A program made the position numbers and the translations under genes. Shown here one piece after another: positions 43,757 through 50,439 of a DNA stretch of 64,000 nt; positions within the stretch are counted from its first letter, which is position 1; each line of letters opens with the position of its first letter. The stretch lies in contig JAKQTR010000040.1 in the NCBI GenBank assembly GCA_029562975.1, positions 1 to 64,000 on the forward strand. Direction: 5' to 3'. Under the pieces are notes generated by a model, which was given only the letters and a program-made list of their open reading frames with translations, searched no databases and had not been told where the DNA came from. This DNA comes from Acidobacteriota bacterium (GTDB lineage Bacteria; Acidobacteriota; Vicinamibacteria; Vicinamibacterales; JAKQTR01).

Positions 43757-45747
43757 ACGGGCCGGATCCGCCGCTGCGTCCCGGGCGCGGCCTGGCCGGG
43801 CCGGTCGCGGTGCTGCTGCTCGCGGTGTTCGCCGCCGTGCTCGTCCGCACCGCATGGGCGAGCGACGATGCCCTGATCTCGCTGCGCACGGTCCTGAACC
43901 TCACCCACGGCAACGGCCTCACCTTCAATGCGGGCGAACGGGTCCAGACGTTCACGCACCCCCTGTGGCTCGCCCTGCTCACGGGCACCTACCTCGTCCT
44001 GGGCAACGTCTACTACGCCGCCTTCGCGCTGTCGATCGGCGTCTCGATCGCGGTCTTCTGGCTGGCCGTCTCGCGGGCGGCGTCGCGGTGGCAGGGCTGG
44101 CTGGCCGCGGCCGCGCTGCTCTCGTCGCGAGCCTTCGTGGACTTCTCGACGTCCGGCCTGGAGAACCCGCTCGCGAACCTGCTCGTCGCGGCGCTGGCGG
44201 CCGTGTTCCTGCGCGAAGGCGGCCGCGCGCGCCGGCGCGTGGCGGGGCTGTGGGCCCTGGGGTCGCTGCTGTACCTGACCCGGCCCGACGCCGTCGTTAT
44301 CGTCGCGCCGCTGCTCGCTGAGGCCACCTGGCGCGCGTGGCGCGACGGCGAGCGCGCCGGCGCCCTGGCGGGCGCCGCGGCTCTCGGCCTCGCGCCGGCG
44401 CTGGCCTGGACGGCCTTCGCGGTCGTGTACTACGGGTTCCCGTTCCCGAACACCGCCTACGCGAAGCTGGCCGCCGACGTCGACCGCTGGCAGATGTGGA
44501 AGCAGGGCGTGATCTACGCGGTTGACTCGCTCGACCGCGATCCGCTCACGCTGGTCTTCATCGCGTTCGCCCTGGCGACGGCCGCATCGGCCGGGACGAG
44601 GGGCGCCCGCCCGCTGGCGGCCGGCATCGCGCTTTACTTGGCGTACGTGACGTCGATCGGCGGAGACTTCATGTCCGGCCGGTTCTACGCCCTGCCGTTC
44701 TTCGCGTCGGCGATCCTGCTGACCCGGATGGCCGACGCCGCGCGGCCGGTGTGGATTGCCGCGATTGCCGCGTCGGCCGTGCTCGGCGCCGCGTCGGCGA
44801 AAGCGCCGATTCTGAGCGACAGCCGCTTCGAGGACCGGGGCGCGAAGCACGGCGGCATCGTGGACGAGCGCGTCTTCTACCTCAGGAAGCATTCCCTCGT
44901 CTACGCGAGCATGCTGTCGTTCGCCGATCCGGACTGGGAGGTCCGCCGGCCGCCTGGCGACACGCCCGTCCTGAACACCTGCGGCCTCATGGGAGAAGGG
45001 GGGCTCGACTTCGGACCGCACTACTACCTGCTCGACGAGTGCGCGCTGGCCGACCCGCTGCTCGCCAGGCTCCCGGCGATCTTCCGCGAGGAGTGGAGGC
45101 CGGGGCACTTCGCGCGGGCCGTGCCCGAGGGGTACCGCGAGAGCGTTGCGACGGGCACGAACCGCATCAAGGATCCTCGGCTGCGCGAGTTCTACGGGCA
45201 CCTCTCGCGGATCACGCGATCGAAGGCGCTCTGGAGCCGGGACCGCCTGTGGACGATCTGGAAGATGAACACCGGCGCGTACGACAGGCTCGTGGACCGG
45301 GATTTCTACCGCTTCGGAGGCTCCGTGAAGACGCTGGCCGAGCTGTCCGACGTCAAGGCGCCGGAGACCCCCTGGGACGCACCCGGCACGACCGTGCTGA
45401 CGCGGCCGCTCGCGGTGCGCGTCGATCGGAAGCCGGGGCGCCGGTACGTGGACGTCTCCCTCGACTCCGACGACAAGTACGTGCTCGTCTTCGTCCTCGG
45501 CCGCGCGGCCGTCGGGCGGGTCGAGGTCGGCCCGATCCCGCAGCACCGGCGCAAGCCGGGCCTCGCCTCGTACACGATCGACGTGCCGTCGAGGGCCGAG
45601 CGCGAGGGCTTCGACGTCGTGCTCGTGGTGCCGGTCGCGGGGGACGAGCGCTACGCCATCGGGCACTTGCTCGTTGAAGGGTATCCGCCGACGGACGCCG
45701 AGCTGCGCGAGCGCGTCGCCGCGCGGGACGGCGTGGCGCCGCGGTAG
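43753..45747 (+). CDS. GT-C membrane glycosyltransferase, AftB-like
   Basis: A 664-residue protein. About ten helices fill roughly residues 15-345 and a soluble domain covers 350-664. The first loop has WASDDALISLRTVLNLTHGNGLTFNAGERVQTFTHPLWLALL, and a later one has SIGGDFMSGRFYALPFFA. Both closely resemble the DD-containing loop and GGDFMAGR motif of mycobacterial AftB, a GT-C transferase using polyprenyl-phosphate sugar donors. The donor and acceptor here are unknown; addition of sugars to a surface glycan is inferred. GTG start overlaps the preceding stop (GTGA). No family name closer than AftB is recognised. Confidence 0.72.
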   Translation: MNGPDPPLRPGRGLAGPVAVLLLAVFAAVLVRTAWASDDALISLRTVLNLTHGNGLTFNAGERVQTFTHPLWLALLTGTYLVLGNVYYAAFALSIGVSIAVFWLAVSRAASRWQGWLAAAALLSSRAFVDFSTSGLENPLANLLVAALAAVFLREGGRARRRVAGLWALGSLLYLTRPDAVVIVAPLLAEATWRAWRDGERAGALAGAAALGLAPALAWTAFAVVYYGFPFPNTAYAKLAADVDRWQMWKQGVIYAVDSLDRDPLTLVFIAFALATAASAGTRGARPLAAGIALYLAYVTSIGGDFMSGRFYALPFFASAILLTRMADAARPVWIAAIAASAVLGAASAKAPILSDSRFEDRGAKHGGIVDERVFYLRKHSLVYASMLSFADPDWEVRRPPGDTPVLNTCGLMGEGGLDFGPHYYLLDECALADPLLARLPAIFREEWRPGHFARAVPEGYRESVATGTNRIKDPRLREFYGHLSRITRSKALWSRDRLWTIWKMNTGAYDRLVDRDFYRFGGSVKTLAELSDVKAPETPWDAPGTTVLTRPLAVRVDRKPGRRYVDVSLDSDDKYVLVFVLGRAAVGRVEVGPIPQHRRKPGLASYTIDVPSRAEREGFDVVLVVPVAGDERYAIGHLLVEGYPPTDAELRERVAARDGVAPR

Positions 45748-45770
45748 GCCGCGCGGCAGGGCGAGCCCCG

Positions 45771-46961
45771 GTGAGAACGATGAGGCGCCGGCCGGCCGCG
45801 CTCAGCCAGCCCGTGCTGCCGGCTCTGGCCGTCCTGGCGCTGGCAGCGGCCGGCGCCTCCTGCTGGACGGGCGGGGCCCCGGATCTTGGCGCGCCGCAGC
45901 GCATCGCCGACGGCGTCCGGCTCTACCGTCTGCACGACCCCGCGCTCATCGAACCCGCCGGGCCCATCGCGGTGCAGGTGCTCCGCCTCGATCCGTCGAA
46001 GGTGGATCTGCGATCGGCGCTGCCCGGCGGGCGCGTGGTCCAGCTGGACACCGTGCTGGGCATTGCGCGCCGAGAAGGCGCGGCGGCCGCCGTCAACGCG
46101 GGGTTCTTCGTCCTGAAGACGGGAGACCCGGCGGGCGTCCTCGAAGTCGGCGGAGAACTGGTGAGCGATTCGCCGCTGACCCGCGGGGCCGTCGGGATCG
46201 TGCGCGAGGCGGGCAAGCCGCTTTCGCTCGTCTTCGACAGGCTCGCCGCGACGGTGACGCTGCGCTACGCCACCGACGACGGCCGGGTCGCGCGGCGCGT
46301 GGACGGCGTGGACACGACGCGCGCCCGCGGGAAGCTCATGCTCTACACGCCCCGCTACGGGCCAGACAGCGACACGGCCGGCACCGGCGTCGAGTGGCAG
46401 CTGGCCGGCTCGCCGCTACGCGTCGTGCGGAGGGCCCGCGCCGGAAAGACGCCCATTCCCCGCGGCGGGGCCGTGCTGTCGTACGGCGGCACGGACCTCC
46501 CTTCCGATCTCGAGGCGCTCGAGCCGGGGCGGGAGGTCGCCCTCGTCACCGACTTCCGTCCGCTGCTCGGCACGACGCCGGAGCAGTGGGCGCGGGCGCA
46601 GGATATCGTGGGCGGGGCGGGGCTCCTGGTGCACCGCGGGAAGCCGCTGACCGACTGGTCGAGCGAGCAGCTGGCGCCGCGGTTCGACGCCGACCGCCAC
46701 CCGCGAACCATGATCGGCGCCAGCCGCGACGGAACGATCTGGATGGTGACGGTGGACGGCCGCAACCCGATGCTGAGCCTCGGCATGAGCTTCCCGGAAC
46801 TCCAGGGCCTCGCGCGGCGGCTCGGCCTGCACGACGCGCTCAATCTCGACGGCGGCGGATCCACGACGATGGTCGCCGGCGGGAGCGTCGTGAACCACCC
46901 GTCCGACGCCCAGGGGCCCAGGAGGGTGAGCGACGCGCTGGTGGTCGTGCCGAAGAGGTAG
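45771..46961 (+). CDS. Phosphodiester glycosidase (NAGPA) family protein
   Basis: A 396-residue protein. An N-terminal signal sequence (VLPALAVLALAAAGASC) is followed by the NAGPA fold: AAVNAGFFVLKTGDPAG near 108, FDGVDTTRARGKLMLYTPRYG-type segments near 190, and the C-terminal motif LHDALNLDGGGSTTMVAGG near 357. The human enzyme removes GlcNAc from mannose-phosphodiesters; bacterial members are thought to act on wall or exopolysaccharide phosphodiesters. Probably periplasmic. GTG 45771 or ATG 45780 could start it. It follows the AftB-like gene by 23 bases, so a shared surface-glycan job is plausible. Confidence 0.82.
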   Translation: MRTMRRRPAALSQPVLPALAVLALAAAGASCWTGGAPDLGAPQRIADGVRLYRLHDPALIEPAGPIAVQVLRLDPSKVDLRSALPGGRVVQLDTVLGIARREGAAAAVNAGFFVLKTGDPAGVLEVGGELVSDSPLTRGAVGIVREAGKPLSLVFDRLAATVTLRYATDDGRVARRVDGVDTTRARGKLMLYTPRYGPDSDTAGTGVEWQLAGSPLRVVRRARAGKTPIPRGGAVLSYGGTDLPSDLEALEPGREVALVTDFRPLLGTTPEQWARAQDIVGGAGLLVHRGKPLTDWSSEQLAPRFDADRHPRTMIGASRDGTIWMVTVDGRNPMLSLGMSFPELQGLARRLGLHDALNLDGGGSTTMVAGGSVVNHPSDAQGPRRVSDALVVVPKR

Positions 46962-46974
46962 CCCGGAGTCGGCT

Positions 46975-46980
46975 ATGATC
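46975..46980 (+). promoter_or_regulatory. -10 TATGAT for the SIS gene
   Basis: TATGAT lies 35 bases before the GTG at 47016. A GAGAGGAG Shine-Dalgarno (47003-47010) sits 5 bases upstream of the start, so this is an ordinary leadered transcript. Confidence 0.45.
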
Positions 46981-47015
46981 GGCTGAGGAACAGGCCCCTC
47001 CGAGAGGAGTCCCAC

Positions 47016-48062
47016 GTGTCCGAGTCCGTTCTGCTTTCCGAGATCGCCGAGCAGCCCGCCATCATCGAGGGGCTGCTGAAGGCCGCCGCGCCGGCCGTGG
47101 AGCGCATCGCGGCGGACATCCGCGGGCGCCGGCTGCACCACGTCGTCATCGCGGCGCGCGGGTCGTCCGACAACGCCGCGCGGTACGCGCAGTACCTGTT
47201 TGGGTCGCACAACCGCCTGTCGGTGACCCTCGCCGCGCCGTCGCTGTTCACGCGCTACCGCACGCCGCCGGCGATGGCCGGGGCGCTCGTCGTCGGCATC
47301 TCGCAGTCCGGCGAGTCGCCGGACCTCATCAGCGTCGTCGAGGAGGGGAAGCGGCAGGGCTGCCTCACGCTGGCCGTGACGAACGTGGCGGGCTCGCCGC
47401 TGGCGGCCATGGCGGACCACACGATCGTGCTCGGCGCGGGGCAGGAGCGGAGCATCGCCGCCACGAAGACGTACACGGCGCAGCTGACGGCGCTGGCGAT
47501 GCTCTCGACGGCGCTCGCGGAGAATGCGCGGTGGAGCCGCGAACTGGCCGCGATGCCCGAGCACGTGGCGGCGGCGCTCTACGTCGAGCGCGAGTCGGTG
47601 GTGGCCGCCGCGGCGGCCCTGAAGGACGCGGGCCACGGCGTCGTGCTCGGCCGCGGCTTCAACTTCTCGACGGCGTTCGAGGCCGCCCTCAAGGCCAAGG
47701 AACTGGCGTACGTCGCCGTCGAGCCGTACTCCTCGGCCGACTTCCAGCACGGCCCGATCGCGCTCGTCGAGCCCGGCTTCGCGGCGATGGTGTTCAACGT
47801 GACGGGGGCCGTCAGCAGCGAGGTGGAAGGCCTGCTTCGCGAGATCCGCGAGCGCGGCGCGCGCCCGGTCGTCTTCTCCAACGAGCCGTCGTCGCTCGAG
47901 CTGGCCGCCGCGCCGGTGGCCCTGCCCGCCGGCATGCCGGAGTGGGTGTCGCCGATTGCGGCCATCGTGCCGGCCCAGCTCCTCGCGTTCCACTTGAGCC
48001 GGATGCGCGGCTACGATCCGGACCGGCCGCGCGGCCTGAAGAAGGTGACGAAGACGACATAG
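47016..48062 (+). CDS. SIS-domain sugar isomerase/deaminase (GlmS-C or AgaS/NagB-II-like)
   Basis: A 348-residue protein with two SIS domains, about 38-170 (VVIAARGSSDNAARYAQYLF, then GISQSGESPDLISVVEEGKRQG) and 195-330 (GHGVVLGRGFNFSTAFEAALKAKELAYVAVEPYSSADFQHGPIALVE). It matches the isomerase half of glucosamine-6-phosphate synthase without the glutaminase half. Stand-alone proteins of this kind act as GlcN-6-P or GalN-6-P deaminase/isomerases. The amino-sugar substrate is inferred. A Shine-Dalgarno GAGAGGAG sets the GTG start. Its end is followed immediately by a heptamer array. Confidence 0.85.
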   Translation: MSESVLLSEIAEQPAIIEGLLKAAAPAVERIAADIRGRRLHHVVIAARGSSDNAARYAQYLFGSHNRLSVTLAAPSLFTRYRTPPAMAGALVVGISQSGESPDLISVVEEGKRQGCLTLAVTNVAGSPLAAMADHTIVLGAGQERSIAATKTYTAQLTALAMLSTALAENARWSRELAAMPEHVAAALYVERESVVAAAAALKDAGHGVVLGRGFNFSTAFEAALKAKELAYVAVEPYSSADFQHGPIALVEPGFAAMVFNVTGAVSSEVEGLLREIRERGARPVVFSNEPSSLELAAAPVALPAGMPEWVSPIAAIVPAQLLAFHLSRMRGYDPDRPRGLKKVTKTT

Positions 48063-48190
48063 GGGCCGGGGACCCGAGATCGGAGGATGGAACCCGGAAT
48101 TCAGACTCCGGAATGGGGACTGTCACGCTGGCGCGCCCGCGACGCTCGAGCGTGCACCGTGCTGATTCTGGATGCTGACTTCTGATTCCT
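48062..48190. repeat. Two-armed heptanucleotide array between convergent genes
   Basis: Left arm 48062-48124 has nine in-phase units: GGGGCCG, GGGACCC, GAGATCG, GAGGATG, GAACCCG, GAATTCA, GACTCCG, GAATGGG and GACTGTC. Right arm 48163-48190 has TGATTCT, GGATGCT, GACTTCT and GATTCCT. The array starts at the last base of the SIS stop codon. Confidence 0.82.
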
Positions 48191-48197
48191 CCGCCGG

Positions 48198-48923
48198 TCA
48201 CTTCCGCAAGATCCGCTGGCGGTCCGCCGCGTCCAGCTTCTCGCAGCCGGTGCGAAGCACCAGCCTCGAGGCGCGCCCCCGGATCGCGGCAAGCACCGGG
48301 ATCGCCTCGGCGGGGTGGTGCTTCGCCCACTCGCGCAGGAGCCAGCCGAGCCCCTTCTGGACCATGTCGTCGCGATCGGCGGCGAGGCGATCGGTCACGA
48401 TCCGGCCCTCCTCCATGAAGAGGCCCTGCCGGATGCCCGGGATGAGCGACACCGCCGACGCGCGCTTGTGCCAGCGGTCCCGCGACGCGGCCCAGCGCAG
48501 CGGGCGGGCCACGCGCCGCGGATCGGCGACGATCATGGGCCCCAGGAGCGTCATCGTCAGCGTGTCGTGGTCGGCCCAGGTGGCGACGCGGTCGAGCCAA
48601 CCCTCGAGGCGCCGGAACTCCCGGCCGCCGAAGCGCTTCATCGACGGCTGCAGGATGAGGACCCCGAGGCCCTTCTCTTCGAGCGAGGCCTCGGCGAAGA
48701 GCCGCTCGGCGACGTTCAGGAGCAGCTCAGGATCGGGCGCGAGCGCCGCGTGGACAGCGCGGGCGTATGACCGGAGGTCCTTCGTGCGCCAGCCCCAGCA
48801 CTTCACTTCGTCCTTGAAGTAGCGCTGCGCGCCGGCGGCATGCGCCGGGCATCCGTGCCGTTCCAGGTGGATCGCGATCTCCCGGGAGACGACGCCAGGC
48901 GTCTGTCTGGTGTGCATGAGCAT
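48198..48923 (-). CDS. DNA alkylation repair protein, AlkD-like
   Basis: A 241-residue all-helical protein of HEAT-like repeats. KDEVKCWGWRTKDLRSYAR near 28-46, LFAEASLEEKGLGVLILQPSMKRFG near 68-92, WADHDTLTMTLLGPMI near 110, and RWHKRASAVSLIPGIRQG near 145 follow the AlkD/AlkC family pattern, which excises N3- and N7-alkylated bases without extruding them. The usual Trp and Asp of the AlkD pocket fall in WADHDTL. ATG 48923 was chosen; a further in-frame ATG lies at 48917. It is convergent with the SIS gene across a heptamer array. Confidence 0.8.
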   Translation of the reverse strand: MLMHTRQTPGVVSREIAIHLERHGCPAHAAGAQRYFKDEVKCWGWRTKDLRSYARAVHAALAPDPELLLNVAERLFAEASLEEKGLGVLILQPSMKRFGGREFRRLEGWLDRVATWADHDTLTMTLLGPMIVADPRRVARPLRWAASRDRWHKRASAVSLIPGIRQGLFMEEGRIVTDRLAADRDDMVQKGLGWLLREWAKHHPAEAIPVLAAIRGRASRLVLRTGCEKLDAADRQRILRK

Positions 48924-49016
48924 CCAACCTCGTGTGTGTCGTTCCCGGCCGGGATCCGCCTCGTCGCCGCCCACTCCGTGTGCAACTGACGGATTCTATT
49001 CCCGCCGCTGTCAGAG

Positions 49017-49022
49017 TAGAAT
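49017..49022 (+). promoter_or_regulatory. -10 TAGAAT for the FAD oxidoreductase
   Basis: TAGAAT lies 24 bases before the ATG at 49047; a short leader without a clear Shine-Dalgarno follows. Confidence 0.4.
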
Positions 49023-49046
49023 CCTCCGCGACCGGCAGTCGGCACC

Positions 49047-50276
49047 ATGCGAACCCGATACGGCGTCTCCTACTGGCTCGATCGGTACCCGAAGGCCCGC
49101 CAGCCCGCCTACCCGCGCCACCGCGGCGATGTGGACGTGCAGGTGGCCATCCTCGGCGGCGGCCTCACCGGGTGTTCGGCCGCGTACGTGTTCGCGGCGT
49201 CCGGCGTCCGCGTGGCGCTGATCGAGTCGAACCGGATTGGCCAGGGCGGCTCGGCCTCGTGCCCGGGCCTGCTCCGGCTCGAGCCGGCCGTGCCCTTCCT
49301 CGAGCTGAAGCACGCCTACGGCCTGCGCGCGGCCCGCCATCTGTGGCAGTCGTTCCGCCGCGCGGGCCTCGATCTGGCGGCGACGATCCGCCGCCTCCGC
49401 ATCCGCTGCGAACTGGTGCCCGACGCGGCCCTCCGGGCGGGGCTTGGCGAGGGCGACGGGGCGCGGCTGCGGCGCGAGCTGGCGGCGATGCGCGGCGCCG
49501 GCCTGGAAGGCGGGTGGCTGACGCCCGCGCGCCTGCGTCAGGAGACGGGGCTCTCGGGCGAGGGCGCCATCCGGTCGGCCGGCGACGCGTTCATCGATCC
49601 GTACCGCGCCACGCTCGGGCTGGCGGCCGAGGCGGCGAAGCGGCGCGCGCTCGTGTTCGAGCGCACGACGGTGACGCGCGTCCGCGCGGGCCGCAAAGGC
49701 GTCGAGGTCGCGACCGACGGCGGCATCGTGCGGGCAGCGGCCATCATCGTCGCGAGCAACGGCCCGGCGGCGCCGTTCAAGCCGCTGCGGCGGCACTTCA
49801 GCCCGATGCACGCCTTTTGCGTGCTGACGCCGCCGGCGCCGTCGTTCGTGCGGCGCGAGTTCGGGCGCAGCCGCGCCGTCGTGATCGATCAGGACGACCC
49901 GCCGCACGTCCTCCGGCGGACGAGTGACGAGCGCGTCCTGTTCGTGGGGGCGGACCAGCCGGCGCTTCCGGCCCGCACCCTCGAGAAGGCGCTCGTCCGG
50001 CGGGCCGGCCAGTTGATGTACGAGCTGTCGAGGCTCTATCCCGCCATAGCCGGCACCCAGCCCGAATACGCGTGGACCGTCCCCGTGTGGAAGTCGGCCG
50101 ACGGGTTCCCCTGCGCCGGGCCGCACCGCCACTACCCGCGGCATCTCTTCGCCCTCGGGGCGGGCCACAACGGCGTCGCCTCGGCGCTCCTCGCGGCCCG
50201 CGTCCTGCTGCGCCGCTACGCCGGCGCGCCGGACAAAGGCGACGAGCTCTTCGGCTTCACGCGCCTGCTGGGGTAG
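49047..50276 (+). CDS. FAD-dependent oxidoreductase (DAO family)
   Basis: A 409-residue enzyme. The dinucleotide motif VAILGGGLTGCSAAYVFAASGVRVALIESNRIGQGGSASC covers residues 33-72 and is followed by the GxxxxG strand pair of the DAO fold. The second half has SMxxFCV-like HAFCVLTP and the C-terminal FAD contact LGAGHNGVASALLAARVLL near 370. This group oxidises amines or amino acids such as glycine or sarcosine; the substrate cannot be read from sequence. An N-terminal SYWLDRYPKARQPAYP tail precedes the FAD domain, as in gamma-glutamylputrescine-oxidase-like proteins. It is divergent from the AlkD-like gene. Confidence 0.82.
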   Translation: MRTRYGVSYWLDRYPKARQPAYPRHRGDVDVQVAILGGGLTGCSAAYVFAASGVRVALIESNRIGQGGSASCPGLLRLEPAVPFLELKHAYGLRAARHLWQSFRRAGLDLAATIRRLRIRCELVPDAALRAGLGEGDGARLRRELAAMRGAGLEGGWLTPARLRQETGLSGEGAIRSAGDAFIDPYRATLGLAAEAAKRRALVFERTTVTRVRAGRKGVEVATDGGIVRAAAIIVASNGPAAPFKPLRRHFSPMHAFCVLTPPAPSFVRREFGRSRAVVIDQDDPPHVLRRTSDERVLFVGADQPALPARTLEKALVRRAGQLMYELSRLYPAIAGTQPEYAWTVPVWKSADGFPCAGPHRHYPRHLFALGAGHNGVASALLAARVLLRRYAGAPDKGDELFGFTRLLG

Positions 50277-50333
50277 GCGTCGCGCCGCCCTCCAGCCTCG
50301 CCCCGTCCAGTTCACCGCGCCGCCGCGACGGAC

Positions 50334-50339
50334 TACACT
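50334..50339 (+). promoter_or_regulatory. -10 TACACT for the PIG-L gene
   Basis: TACACT lies 100 bases before the ATG at 50440, with GGGGAGCC near the start codon. The leader is about 95 bases long. Confidence 0.35.
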
Positions 50340-50439
50340 GAGAGGCGTCTTCTCCTGCCAGGGCGGGCGGCAGTCCCCTCTCGCCGGCTCGACGCCGGCG
50401 GCCGGGCCCGGCGCCCTGGATGGGAACCGGGGAGCCAAT

